DNA of 64,000 nucleotides from Triplophysa rosa (Eukaryota > Chordata > Actinopteri > Cypriniformes > Nemacheilidae), in the NCBI RefSeq assembly GCF_024868665.1, contig NC_079897.1:4223241-4287240 (forward strand). The letters are read 5' to 3'. The notes under the pieces were generated by a model. The model searched no databases, had not been told where the DNA came from, and saw nothing but the letters and a program-made list of their open reading frames with translations. Of this stretch, positions 1 through 11,985 are shown piece by piece. The translations under genes and the position numbers were made by a program. The stretch's first letter is position 1; each line of letters opens with the position of its first letter.

Positions 1-663
1 AATGATCGGTTCCAGATGTTTAACTTTATAATTTTGGATAAAAAAACTGGTTTTACTATGTCAGTACTCGAGTCTCTTCAGTCACCAGCATTGTTCAGAA
101 ATGGGCTCGTCGTCGCTGTAAGATTGAACACGTCTGATGCTCTCAGCTTACTGCTCATTGAGATGGTTTGTTTTATGCAGTATATTTTTTGCATGATATG
201 AAATTGCTTGGAAAGATGCTGCTGGCTTCATCTTTTAATGAGCTGGTTTAAACCGTCTGTGGAAAACACAGTATGCAGCAGAATTTGCTCTTTGTTTCGG
301 TGAGAAGCAGCTAGCCGTGATATTGTGCAAGGCTGTATGCGAGTCTGCATCCGCTTTGATTTGGGCTAACAGAAACCCAACCAAGCTAAACAATAAAGAG
401 GAATTTGTTAGCATCTAATTTCATCTTATCTTAAAATTCGGCCAAATATGCCGGGTATTGCTTTTACACAAACCCAAAACCATTCACTTGGGTTTTGTGT
501 TCACTGGCTTTGCTTGGACAAACTATTAATAAACCATAACCTCTAACACGAATGAATGCCACTGTTTAATCAGAAAAAAAGACAGAATGTAAGTTTGTAA
601 ATAGCTTAGTTTCTTGGATAGACATCAGAGCAAAATCTCATACAAATGAAGACACTCGCGCTC
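1..663. other. Unique non-coding DNA
   Basis: No gene, repeat boundary or RNA gene is evident. The frames are short and lack recognisable protein motifs. Base composition is AT-rich, as expected for fish intergenic DNA. Confidence 0.5.
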
Positions 664-996
664 TTAAAGGTATAGTTCACCAAAAATGAAAGTTCTGCCA
701 TTATTCACGCATTCTCTTATGCCATTTCAAACCTGTATGGCTTTCTTCCGCAGAACGCAAAATAAGATTGAAGAATGGTGGTAACCGAACAGTGGCAGTG
801 CTCATTGACTTGCATTAGGTTTGTATCCATACAATAGAAGTCAATAGTTACCTGTTGATCAGTTACTAAGATTTTTCAAAATATCCTCTTTTGTATTCTG
901 CAGAAGAAAGAAAGTCACACCGGTTTAAAATGACAAAAGGGTGAGTAAATGATGACAGGATTTTCATTTTTGGGTGAACTGTCCCTGTCCCTTTAA
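664..996. repeat. Angel-like short inverted-repeat element, copy 1
   Basis: The block opens with TTAAAGGTATAGTTCACC and closes with the inverted form, ending GTCCCTTTAA. It contains the internal signatures of a very common fish family: AAACCTGTATGG, the CTTCCGCAGAACGC box, GTAACCGAACAG and GGGTGAGTAAATGATGACAG. The two halves are imperfect inverted copies, so the single strand can fold into a long hairpin. It has no coding capacity. The name Angel is given from memory of short inverted-repeat elements of teleosts; the structure and repetition are seen directly, because related copies recur at 4229, 42264 and 47930. Confidence 0.8.
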
Positions 997-3900
997 ATAA
1001 TTTATATGCCTGCGTATGATCTATTACAGATTCAGGTCATGCTTGGTTTTAATTGATTTATGCATTAGTACTGCTCAGGATTTTTTGGAGAGGTGCAACA
1101 TAATTTATCATCATTGCATGGTAGCGTGTTCTGACCTTACAGACAGTGGCATCTTTGAAGGCCATCTGTCCAGTGATGTTAAATGAAGGTCAAGAGTCGA
1201 AGAAATTCCTGAAATGGTGGACAGTGTGAGTTTAGAGGTAGAATGAGAGGGGAAAAGTTGCGAGCTTTACAAGTAGGTCATCTGCAGCATTGCCTTATAT
1301 CGCTTTCCGTATTATTACAGACCTGCAGACCAACTTTTAATCCTGCTGGAGCTGCACCAATTGCACTTCTTCCACAGACATCTTTTATTGTAGTTAAAAC
1401 TGCTTACAGAACCAAAACTGCAAGTCAAATACCTGAAAGGCTTTCAGAAATGAGCGCTGGCCGAAGGGTCAGATTTGCCGTGCAGATTCGGTCAGCAGTG
1501 TTGGGGAAATGTTACTCCTCAGAAAGCAATTACTGTATGTTGAATTACAGGCTCCGTTAGTTGAAGCCTATTGGAAGTGATTTTGTGTTGCATCATGTGT
1601 GTGATTATTATTAGTTTTAAAAAAGTACATTTGCTGTTCTCATTTTAAAAAAACGATGGTATTTGTCATATTTAAAAACACTCACGTTTTGTAACATGCA
1701 TTATACCAATGCTGTTTGCAGAACAGAAAAAAACATTGAGGCAATGCTTGAGAACGGTTTGATTTGTTGGTGTTTTGAGTTTCATCTCCAAAAAGTCATG
1801 CATTTATTTAGTTTCAGTTAGCGGGGTGAAATCGTCTCATGTCGCGCATTCAGATCGAATCTCGTACATTTAACGTTCGAGCTGCTGCGCCAGGTGTCCC
1901 TGCAATTAGCTGCTGTGAGATTGATGAGATCTGGCCGAGCTGATGGAATCACTCTTATTTCATTACATCTGGACCCGTGTCCGCTTATTTACGGCGCAGT
2001 GGAGAGCAGGTGACTGCGCCGTGATGGAAATGATGAGGTTTATAGTAGCTCGGCCCTCGTTTGAACTGTGACAGGTAAACAAACTAATTGATTTCAGAGG
2101 CCCCACGGAAAGAAGAGCTGCCACATTTACCCGCTTTCTGTTTGCCGAACAGACGAAGCTGTCATCTGCAGCGCCGAGAACGCGTCAAACGCCAAGCCGG
2201 TAATTTGTGCTGATGAATGACAAGGCGAGACCCTTACTAGGTAGACGGCGCGCTCATTAGAAAACACATTTTCGGATGTCAGCGTGCTCCCTGTTTCCCC
2301 TTCGTTCTTGGATAGAGGAGTGAAATAAATAAACGTCACGTGAATATTGCAATGTCATAGAATTGAGCAGAAGGAACTCAAACCTCAATTGACATGTCTG
2401 GTGTAGCCGTGCGTGTTTTGAACGCTGACAGCCATCATCTGTGAAGAGGTTCCTTTCACTCCCGCTAATGAGCGGCGCATCACCGCGGCCCAATCTCCTC
2501 TGGCCCGTCCCGAGAGATGCGTTACAGCTGCCGGTTCCCCTCGGCTCGATCCTGCAGGCTACGGTAAAACGTCTAGAATGGCATCGCTGGGAAGAAAACA
2601 CAAAGCGAGTTCCACGAGTTGCGTGTTTTAGTACATGAAGGGTTCGTCAGAATGAGTTCATGTAAACCTCCATGCTGGTTTTTGTTGCTGGTGTCTGTGT
2701 GTTTAGGATATGTGAGCACTAATGCAGGAGAGATGTCTGCTGGGAAATGAGTTGAATAATGAAACACCTTATGAATGTGTCACTGAAGTGTTTGAGAGAG
2801 AGTAAACATATGAGGAAGTTAAATACAGTAGAGAGAGAGAGACTGGGGCTAGTTGTCACTTTTTAACTCTTTTATTTAACGCTTTTTGAAAGTCCATTTT
2901 TGTAATAGCACATAACCTAGAGTCACAAGTTACAAGACTACAATGTTTATTGTTATTTCACAAAAAAGAAAGTTAGCTGAAAAAGTGCCATCTTGCCACA
3001 ATTAAACATGGGCTTAAATTTTGTACAGCAAAAGATCAAGTGATCGATAAAATAATTTCAAAAAAACAATACAACAAAAACATAACAGTTTGGATGACAG
3101 AATTCACAAAATGATTCCAATTTATGGCAGGGTAGATGTTTGAGATGTACAAAAACAGTGAGAGAAAAAAGCTCTTGTTACAACGAGCCCCGGTCACTTT
3201 ATATAATACGTAAAGCTATTAGCTGAACTGTTCTTGCAAAGCGGATGTGTGTTTGAAATTCTTGTTTGTTCTTGTATTTCATATTTTTCAATCTAGAAAA
3301 GATAGAATAATATGACTTCCCACCTTAAACCCTAAAATAAATAAAAACCATTTCTTTAACTTAAATAAAATGGAACATTAGAAATAAAATCAAATATTCG
3401 CTAGTTTCACTCTGTAAATAACCAAGCAGCACATTTCATCCATAAGGTGGCAAAGTAAAACAAACAGGCCGCAGAGATCATTTAAACCACCGAAAAAGCA
3501 AAAACGTGCCAAAACCATTGTAGTTCATATCAATTGCTTTGTAAAGGGAATGATCTTCATGCAGTTGTTCTCTAAGCGCTGCTGTATAAGAATTGCGTTT
3601 TTATCTAATCGCAGAATCTACGTATTCACAAAGCACACCGATATCTCTCAGATCCAGCCAGCCGTTCATTTTAAGATTTGGATAATTTAGTAGCACATTA
3701 CAGCGAATGGAAAAAAAGCTTTTCAAGGAGAAAGAGAGAATAGTTTATCACGGAACGAGTGTCATTTTAACCTGAGATTCAATTACACTGTATGTTTTTG
3801 CCTTGAGATCAAGAGTTAAAAAGCCTATTAAAGTGCCTCTCAATGCTGAATTTGTTATCAGCGTGTAGAGGAAATTTCAGAGGCTCTCTGGTGTGCATCT

Positions 3901-4228
3901 CTATCTGTGACACACTGTCTGTATTGTTGATCGGGACATTATTGAATGCATACAGGACAGGTTGGGCTGAATGGGGAATAATGACAATAATAACGAAACC
4001 TAAATTCATCAAAATAATAATAACGATATTATCACGGTCCTCTTGGTTTACATTGTTTACCTTTGTAATGTGTTATTGCTGCAGTTCAGGGACAATTGTT
4101 GAAGGATGTTTTAATTGCCAACTCATGGGAATAGACAAACAATGTCCTTTAGTTTTTTTTATTTGTGACACTGAGTTATGACTTCATCACTTACATCAAT
4201 GCCCCCCCCTGTGAAATTATGTGATTTC
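997..4228. other. Non-coding DNA with conserved-element candidates
   Basis: No convincing coding exon or repeat was found across this stretch. A frame of 105 codons near 1243 has no recognisable domain and is taken as chance. The portion at about 1790-2620 is GC-richer and of higher complexity than its surroundings, with CpG-containing words. It is free of the repeat families seen elsewhere, which is the usual look of a conserved non-coding element. 2820-3500 is AT-rich and of low complexity. A second candidate of mixed composition lies near 3590-3830. Confidence 0.4.
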
Positions 4229-4497
4229 TTAAGGGACAGTTCACCTAAAAAGTCTTTCGTCTTATATTCATCCTCGTGTGGTTCAAAACCTGTATATGAT
4301 TCTTTCTTCTGTGGAAGACAAACTTGAGATATTTTGAGAAATGTCTCAGTGGATTTGTGTCCATACAATGGAAGTCAATGGGGGCCAGTGTTGTTTGGTT
4401 ACCAACGTTTTACAAAATATCTTCTTTTGTGTTCTGCAGGAAAAATAAAGCCAGGTTTGGAATGACATGATGACATGATTTTCATTTTGAGGCCAAT
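4229..4497. repeat. Angel-like short inverted-repeat element, copy 2
   Basis: It starts TTAAGGGACAGTTCACCT and carries the family boxes GTTCAAAACCTGTATATGA, ATGGAAGTCAATGGGGG, GTTTGGTTACCAACG and CTTTTGTGTTCTGCAG. The right end is eroded (GATTTTCATTTTGAGGCC) and lacks the clean closing TTAA. It is more diverged and slightly shorter than the copy at 664. Confidence 0.75.
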
Positions 4498-5377
4498 TGT
4501 ACGTTCTAACATGCATGTAATACAATCAGCTCTTTGTAGTACGACACCTGCCAAGACATGTGCTGTCTTTGTCAGTGAATTTGAACTGGAGTCAGATGGA
4601 GCCACTGTGCGCTGATCGCAGTCTGATAACCAAAGCGGATCAATACGCGTGTTGTAAAGGTTAAATGATGCTCTGTAGTCTGCTGTTGTCATGGTGCGCC
4701 GTGAGTCAGGATGAGCGATAAGATCAGCTCAAAAAGCCACTAACAAGCCTTAAAATCTAAAGTAAAATGTAATTTATATCATGCTAATGCCGAGTATTTC
4801 ATATTGGTTACTAATGAGGTTGCATGTTGGTTAGTGTTGTCTACTAAAAGGCAGCTGTGTGCCGAGGGCTCCTCGCCGGCCTCCGAGCAGTGTTCCCAGG
4901 CAGCGACGGGTAGCTGACGGTGAGTCCTGATGCTGCTGTGTTCTTCACCTGGTGGATTAGACGCTTCCTGAATTACGTAAGCGAGTTAATGAGCTGCACG
5001 CATGCACGCACGTCTATCCACACATCCCCTGGGCTCCAGACGGCCTGATAAATACACCAGAGAGACAGAATACACACAACTTTATTGTGTATTCATGATC
5101 TGTGAAATATTCTCAGTTATCATTTATTAAATATTGTTGGTTTATATATAACTATTCTGATTTGAAAGGTCAATGTTACGTGATCATTTTTGCATGTGCG
5201 TTGTTTTTTTTATTAAATATTTTTTTGTATTCCAGTTTGCAGGTTGACTTCTTGCTCAGTGATACTTAGACGAATGGTTTAAGGTATTATATAGATATCG
5301 GCATTTGCAAAAATTGTGTTTCGAAGCAAATATGCAACTTAGATGTGAAAGCTCAGCAGTTGTGGCAAATGTTTGTG
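4498..5377. other. Unique non-coding DNA
   Basis: No gene is supported. 4840-5060 is GC-richer, with several CpGs and a small CACG-type run near 5000. 5080-5340 is AT-rich. Nothing else is recognised. Confidence 0.4.
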
Positions 5378-5710
5378 TTAAAGGTCCAGTGTATGAAATT
5401 AAGTGTGAATTGCAACCAACAGCTCACTCACCCACTCCCCCTCTCCCCCTCCCTTTCGAAGCACTATGATGGCTGACATAGGACAAAGATGTCGTCACGT
5501 TTTAGCCTGTTTGCCGAAGGAGATAGAGCAGTTTGTCCGTTTAGGGCTGCTGTAGAAAGTGGACCCACGGTGTATGTAGATAGAAATAGCTCATTTTAAG
5601 GTAATAAAAACATAACGCTTTATTATGTGAGGTCTTTATACACCTCTGAAGACATAGTTATGTATATTATATTTCTAGATATTAACTGCACTATGAACAA
5701 ATTATTTACT
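5378..5710 (+). repeat. Dispersed fish repeat with TTAAAGGTCCAGTGT terminus
   Basis: The left end reads TTAAAGGTCCAGTGTATG. The body includes GAATTGCAACCAACAGCTCA, GCAGTTTGTCCGTTTAGGG, GGTGTATGTAGATAGAAAT and CTTTATACACCTCTGAA. I recognise this combination as a moderately repeated teleost element with no protein. The usual matching right terminus is not seen, so the end is approximate and the copy is probably truncated. The superfamily is not known to me; the TTAAAGG end resembles those of the other TTAA-flanked families in this window. Confidence 0.6.
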
Positions 5711-7555
5711 CTGGGATTAAAGTTTCTACAGCAGGTCTTAACATTTGATTGAAATGCAACATTTAAGTCCTCCTGGGAAACTCTTACTTTTTAACTCAAG
5801 TTTTTTAACTCCAAATATGAAGACGTGTTTATGATTTTTGTCTGAAAAATATTGGATGCATTGCTTGGTTATTTCTTTGTCTCTTTCATTTACTGACAAA
5901 AACAAGGAGCTTTTTTTAACATTAGTGCAAGAAATGAACAAAAGATGCACGATAAGTGTGTTATTTATGCATTAGCCTGTCACAGGAAATGATGGGAAAT
6001 TAATATTTGTTGCACAAGCCATTCGACTTATAAACCGAAAGCTTGTTTTCTGGCAAGCTTTAGCACTGTTTTTCATCAGCGGTGCACAACATGTGGGCAA
6101 AATAAATTGCACGGCCAACATTCACAATACCTAATTATGACCGACTCCAATTTGCCATTGGCATGATTCTTTAATTGACACGCCCCAAACTTGGAAAGTC
6201 TGAATTTACAGAGCGTCCCACTGATAATCCAGACGTTGTTGGTCCGTTCATGTGTGGTCAGTCCATACCATCATATTCCAACATTAAAAATCACTTATGT
6301 GAAGTGCATTATGGGTAATGTGGGTGTCTTTACTCAAGATCAGCTTTGTTCCCTCACACAACAATCGCATGGTGCCACGCAAAACATCCACCGTAAATCA
6401 ATTAAAGAGTTACCAGCCTAAATTCATTTGTTTGATTCAGGCCATGAGAAGGAGGGTTTGCATACGTTCATTCACCTCTGAGTGCCGTTCTTACGAATGG
6501 TAAGGTGGTATTATTTTCTTCATTCATGTAACGGCACAAAAGAACAAATCAGTTGTCCTTGGATCTGCCCCTCCGCTAAAAAATAACTATTGAGTGTTCC
6601 AATCGCCGGAACATGATGTATTGTTTTCATTGTCGCAATGAGCTTAGTGATTGTAATGAGCACATATTAATTCCCCTATGAACGTCAAATATTTAGATTT
6701 AGCCCTTAATTAAACTGTGTACTTGAATGCTTGTCTGCTCCGCTATATTACCTCTACTGTGAACAATTAGCATTTTTTGTTTTTTAAAAAAGACACTCGC
6801 TCCCAAAAGCTAATTGTTTTTTTGTAAAGAGACTTTAATGAGAACTGGCCATTAATGAACAGAAATTGCACAGAACTATTACATAGGTAGCTTGTTAATT
6901 AATTTCTAAGATGCAATTACATTACAGATGCGTGAGCTAATTTATCAAGCAACTTCTCTTAAGCCTTTGTAATTTCAGAGGGATCTTGTTAAACGAAAAG
7001 CAGAGCGATCGGGGTGGAAGAGTGCTAATGAAGGGCGGTGGGCACCAACAGAGCACAGGGCTGATCCTCAGCTGTCTGTTTACATCGCTGCAATGCTTTC
7101 TGGGAGGTCATCCTTAAACCTGGGGCACGAGCACCGTTCTGCTACTCTGGGGAAACTATGTGTGTACGGCAGATAAAAAGGCACATCTAAATCCCTTTGG
7201 CTATGTTTACTGACAGAGATGGTTTTATCTACAGTAACGTCATCAAGAGAGTCATTTTCAGGAAGAAATTGTATTTTCGAGAGTTGACATATTACAGAAG
7301 AAAATGTGACAGCTTGTTAGTGCAATGGAGGCTTGCTTTGGTCTTGATTAAAGAAGAGATATGAACATTGTCTCACATGTGAGATTTACCAAGATAGCAG
7401 GTCAGAAATTGTCAAAAGAACATTTCTTTTATAGCTCTATACTCTTTTACACAAGGAACGATAACTACATGAAGTTGTAAAAATTGTTCTAAATTTAAAT
7501 GGATATCATCTACATTACAACCATTAATGATACAGAGGAACATTACTGTTGGCCA
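5711..7555. other. Repeat-free non-coding block, conserved-element candidate
   Basis: No exon or repeat was found. From about 6000 to 7070 the sequence is of even complexity and contains many homeodomain-type TAATTA or TTAATTA cores (for example near 6131, 6656-6670 and 6893). This texture is typical of vertebrate conserved non-coding elements. Conservation itself cannot be seen from one sequence. Confidence 0.4.
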
Positions 7556-7930
7556 GAGATGCTACGATACTAAATTTCTTCACCGATACCTATAGCCAAT
7601 TAGTCAGAGTGATATCTGCCGATACTGATTCTGAAGATTACAGTTATATTTCTTAACTTTCTGAATGTTATTAATTCATATAATGACTATTAATATTGAA
7701 CATCAAACTGGTGATGTTTCTTAACATGTTCTATATACAGAGCACAAATTCTTTGCAGTTTCCTGGCCTATTTCGATTGACAGGATATATCTGCACTGAT
7801 CATCGCCTGTTATTAAACTATCGTACGATAGCCGATAGTGTGAAAAATGGCTTTTTATCGACCGATTATTGGTCGCTATATCTGGGCATTTTTTTTCAGC
7901 TGATTAGTGATCAAAATCAGGGCTTTACAG
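7556..7930. repeat. Degenerate hAT-like repeat remnant
   Basis: The left part (AGAGATGCTACGATACTAAA, CACCGATACC, GCCGATACTGATTC) resembles the CAGGGATGCACCGATA-type termini of non-autonomous hAT repeats in fish. The right part has related CGATAGCCGATAGTG and GACCGATTATTGGTCG words. There is no clear target duplication and no transposase. The boundaries are approximate, and an unrelated origin is possible. Confidence 0.4.
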
Positions 7931-8029
7931 TTAAACTGTAAAACTGCAGTTCACAAGCTTACAATAAACATAATGATATAATCCGTTTGTGTGGTCGCTA
8001 ATATAGTTATCCTAGTGTGCATTTAACCT

Positions 8030-8460
8030 TTTGTGACCCTGCATGTGAATCTAATAATGAGATTATGTGTAGTCATATAAGTAGTCATATAGCCAAAAAA
8101 CAGGTCATGTGTGTTTATTTCAGTATATCGTCGCTGTCCTTCTGAAACCTCATATGTCAAAATTAGCTGTTTTACAGGAAATGGATAAAACACTGTACTT
8201 TTTAAATGATTAAATACTGTGTTCTCAGAGTTGTCAAGCACTCTTTAAAGGGGTAGTTCACTTTAAAATAAGCCCCCATTGACTTTTCATAGTAATTTTT
8301 ATTCCTACTATGGAAAGTCAATGAGGGCTTATTTTAAAGTGAACTACTCCTTTAATGCATTTTATTGGTTAGATATTTGAAAAAAAACTGGTATAAACAT
8401 AAAGGGTGACTGATAATAATGATTTATGCCAAGCAATGCGCAACTTAATTCAAAATACTG
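8030..8460 (+). repeat. Older dispersed repeat, copy 1 (host of the palindromic MITE)
   Basis: 8110-8244 and 8356-8440 match, in order, a second copy at about 52025-52200. Shared words include GTCCTTCTGAAACCTC, AAATGATTAAATACTGTGTT, TTGTCAAGCACT, TATTGGTTAGATATTTGA and CATAAAGGGTGACT. The match is interrupted in this copy only by the 111 bp palindrome at 8245-8355. There is no coding potential and the family name is unknown. Confidence 0.65.
8245..8355. mobile_element. 111 bp near-perfect palindromic MITE with TTAA flanks
   Basis: Two 50-nt arms differ at only three positions and flank an 11-nt loop (ATTTTTATTCC). The arms open with TTAAAGGGGTAGTTCACTTT and close with the inverse ending CTCCTTTAA. 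It interrupts a repeat whose other copy at 52 kb reads straight through with a single TTAA in the corresponding place. That gives direct evidence of insertion at TTAA. It shares its terminal TAGTTCAC with the Angel-like elements, and its core (CCATTGACTT...TACTATGG) with the element at 19490. It encodes nothing and must have been moved by a transposase supplied in trans; TTAA targeting would fit a piggyBac-type enzyme, but this is inference. Confidence 0.85.
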
Positions 8461-11400
8461 AAATTAATGATTTTTGACACCACATATTATTCGGCACAAA
8501 AAATTGTGAAAGTTGGCTTCCTAAACATTGAATCCTATCTTTAAAATGTCCTACTCAACCAATATTTAAGATATCAAGATTATATTTTCACAGAATACTG
8601 TTTACATTATGTAGAATTATTAAATCACAAAAAAAACCTTTTTACTTTAATCACATGTCCATTGTTATCCCCTTTTTGTAAATTTCTATAAGTTTGAGGA
8701 GACAAAGTTGACACTAAAATAGAACTTAATACACTTTTCCTTTGGGGGGACATTAAGCAAATTTATTTGTGACTAAGGACGTTTCTATCCACAGGGTATT
8801 AATGACAAAATCCTAATAAAAACGAAGAATTATGGTGTCGCGAGAAAACGCAGTAGCTCTGCCACTGTGAATCAGATGTTTACCCTTTGTCTCATGCTTG
8901 TTGACCACAATTTGCCTCATTTTTAAATGTCTCCTCGGAGGAAAACACGTCCCCTCATCATATACGGTTAAGATGGCGTCCTTGAGCTTTAGGGAATCAG
9001 ACAGACGACATGGCTTCCTCTGATTAAGAATGTTGGAAATCCTGTTACACACTTTCAGCTGAACGCTTCAGAATATCACCACTCTCATTATTGGACTGGG
9101 ACTCGGAGAAATGCTCGTAGCGTTTCTCACTGGGAAATGTCGACAAACATCTTTTCATCCTTCTCTATATTTTACTCCCTCAGTCCATTGAGTTTCATCA
9201 GTCTTGTGTTTCTTTTCCTATGGTCAAGGTGACACTTTGCGAATGCTAGTAATAAAACAATTGTGTAGCGAGAAATGCTCGCAGCGTTCTGCCTATAGAA
9301 CAAGCTCTTTTTTTCCCCTGTTGCATCACCAGGAAATGACAGAGAAACTGTTTGTTTTGTATTAATTATACATGTTTTGTATGAATTTCAAAAGCGTGAA
9401 TTCATAAGTGTGATTTGTTAATAAATCAGACTACTCTGGTTGTTTGTGAGAACAGTGAAAAAATGTGTATTATTTTTTCCATTATTGCACTTTTTTATTT
9501 CTTTTTTGTATGTTCAATGGAGCAACACCGCTGGAGCAGGAACGGTTTCAGTCTGGTTTCCCACTTGTGTCCTGCGTTTGATTCTCCAGTTTGCGTGAGT
9601 ACACTTTCAAACTGACATTTGTCGGACATTCGTTCATGAAACGGTCGCATTTTAAAAGATCAAACTACACGGGCAAACAAATGCTAAACTGAATTTGAGG
9701 ACTGTAATTACGGTCATTCGCGCGCTAGCAATTTGTTTACCGACACATAGCGTTTTCACAAAGTCTTTCCGAGAACACAAGCGAGCGTGCACACATACAT
9801 TGACTTTTCAGGGCCATTTTGAACCTGCTAGACTTCCTATCAATAACACGCGGCCGATCGGCCAGCGGAGCGCCAAACGCAGTCGAGCTAGCAATTAGTA
9901 CAAATTAACAGACATTTTCAAAACCGCCTTTGCTCAGAAAATGGCCGCTTTGTAGTTCAAAAACATCCCACTCCGGCCCTCGTGTGGGAGTTCTTCCAAC
10001 AATTGCTTAAATCCTAGAATAAGTAGCGCAATCTCCAGGCCCAGACACACTGTAATGCTTAAAAAACAATTTAGAAACTGTCATCGTTGTAATTACAGTA
10101 ACTAATTACCGTCCTCGGCAAACAAATAGCTTAACATAATATGCCGGCCCAATCAATTTTGAAGAAATGCAAATTCCGGAAGCAAAAAGGGGGGCTTTTT
10201 GGCAAACCTGAAAAGGAATTGGGGAAATAATACACTTTGTTTTATCCGCACATAATTCCCAGGGAATATCATATCATAAATATTTGCATTCAGTTCTTAT
10301 CAGGACATTTGCATTTGCCTCTTATCAGCCCGCAAACCAGGCAGTGGGCAGATAGCGAGAGCGGCTTGCACGCCATACACACATTTCTAATGAGACACGT
10401 CCCAGGCTGATATCATATTTTGGCTAGAACTTTATCGCCAAAACGAGGAGGTCATTTTCTCCTAGAGTTGGCTCATCTTGGAGCTGTCTTTGAGCTTTTT
10501 CTCTCATTTGATGTGATTCAACTCAGATTCATTTTTTAAAAGCCCACAAAAAAGGATTATTTCTTTTCTTCTGCCAGCCGCAACTGCCTGCTATCAGTGG
10601 CACGTACGCTCGCAATGATTATCGCCGCGTCACAAAATATTTCAGTTTTATCTGTGCATTATTTTATTTGTTACTGCATCATCTCTTGAAAGAGGGTGGG
10701 AGGGATGCAGAGGAGACAAGAGAGAGAGAGACGGCAAAGCTCATTTGCATGAGCCGCCGTCGTTCTCGTGTCACAAACGGACACATGTGCATTTTCTTCG
10801 CTTGCTATACATATGCAACAGTTAGCGGTGAAAAATTAAAATGACTGTTTGATAACGCTTTCCAAGAGGCATTCCACAATAACAATTTCATGGCGCATTG
10901 CGGAGCGTAATTATAAACCAGGCGTTTTTCTCGGACGGCCACTAGAGGTCAAGTGAAATGTCCTAGTCGAACGGTGGTCTCATTAGCACAATCTGCTATT
11001 ATCTGCTAATTATTTCTCTGTTGCTCCAAACCGCTGCACCGGCCGTCCGTCTACCCACGCCGCTTTCAAATCAGTCACCTCTCCAGAACGCCTGCTTGTG
11101 CGAATGCGTTCGTTTGCATAAATTACAAAGTGATACAACAAAATATTACTTTCTCTTTTGATGTCACCGTAATCACAAAAATAAACGCTGTATATCAACT
11201 CAGGCTTTCGCTACTTATTTTCTGGTCATTTTCTTATCGTTTCTTCACAATTAAATGCATTTCTGTGCCGAATAAACAGAGTAAACAGAAAATAATAAAC
11301 TACAATATGCAACGCACCGGGTTATGAACAGAACATGCTGCAGAAACAGAAAAGTTGACCATTTAATTGCTTACAAGTATACGTAAAAAGTGTTGTTTTT

Positions 11401-11491
11401 ATTACTAATATTGCTGTTGAAATATTGCATATGCCATTTGAAAGAAATATAAAAGAATGTGTTAAAGTGAATATTTTGTGTCAACACCACA
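8461..11491. other. Non-coding DNA with conserved-element candidates
   Basis: No gene or repeat could be supported. 8780-9060 is a mixed-complexity block. From about 9640 to 11060 the sequence is dense in CpG-containing, high-complexity words, homeodomain-type TAATTA cores and Oct-type ATTTGCAT, with no transposon signature. This is the longest such block in the left half and is a good enhancer candidate, although conservation was not tested. Confidence 0.45.
10739..10754. promoter_or_regulatory. Octamer motif inside a 16-bp inverted repeat
   Basis: GCTCATTTGCATGAGC has 6-bp inverted arms (GCTCAT/ATGAGC) around TTGC, and contains the POU-factor octamer ATTTGCAT at 10743-10750. It sits in a repeat-free block. 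Binding is inference from the consensus only. Confidence 0.35.
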
Positions 11492-11985
11492 GACTGTATA
11501 AAATATGGACGTAGTGTCCGTGACGTCACCCGTAGGTTTCTGAGGAGGTTTTGAAGCTTAAAGTGGGCGGAGCCGGCCGTCGCCATCTCTGCAGCGCGTC
11601 ACTCCCGGATAATCGAAAATGGGCATAGAGGCGGGACGTGGTTGAAGCCGAGGTGCCTGCTTGCTAAAACCACTTGTCACTTAAGTGACCACGCACATAA
11701 TTAGCAGAATTTTAAGGCTTAATACAAGTTAAACGGGTGAGTTATCAAAAAATTCACCCTCCTCACAGTTGTAATGAAGGGTAAAATTAGCTATATAGAC
11801 CAAAATCATTTTTTGTACCAGGCTGTAAACATGTTTTTTTCTGCTGTAAAGTTGTCCATTTTAACATGGGGCTCAATGAGATTCTACTCTCTTTTGGAGC
11901 CAGTCTCTAGCGGCCAGTTGATGAATTGCAGTTTAAGTCACTTCCGTGTTGGCTACACGAGAGAGATCGTAAGGTTGCTGCTTGG
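11492..11985 (+). repeat. Widespread teleost dispersed repeat
   Basis: Diagnostic words in order are GACTGTATAAAATATGGACG, GTCCGTGACGTCACCC, AGTGGGCGGAGCCGGCCGTC, ACATGGGGCTCAATGAGATT, GGAGCCAGTCTCTAGCGGCC and GGTTGCTGCTTGG. I recognise this as a common fish repeat of several hundred bases. It has no transposase and no clear terminal repeats here, so the superfamily is left open. It is CpG-rich against an AT-rich background, which could mimic a CpG island. Confidence 0.6.

Noticed and set aside
1243..1560. 105-codon frame
   Set aside because: No recognisable motif or splice signals. Its length is within chance for this amount of sequence.
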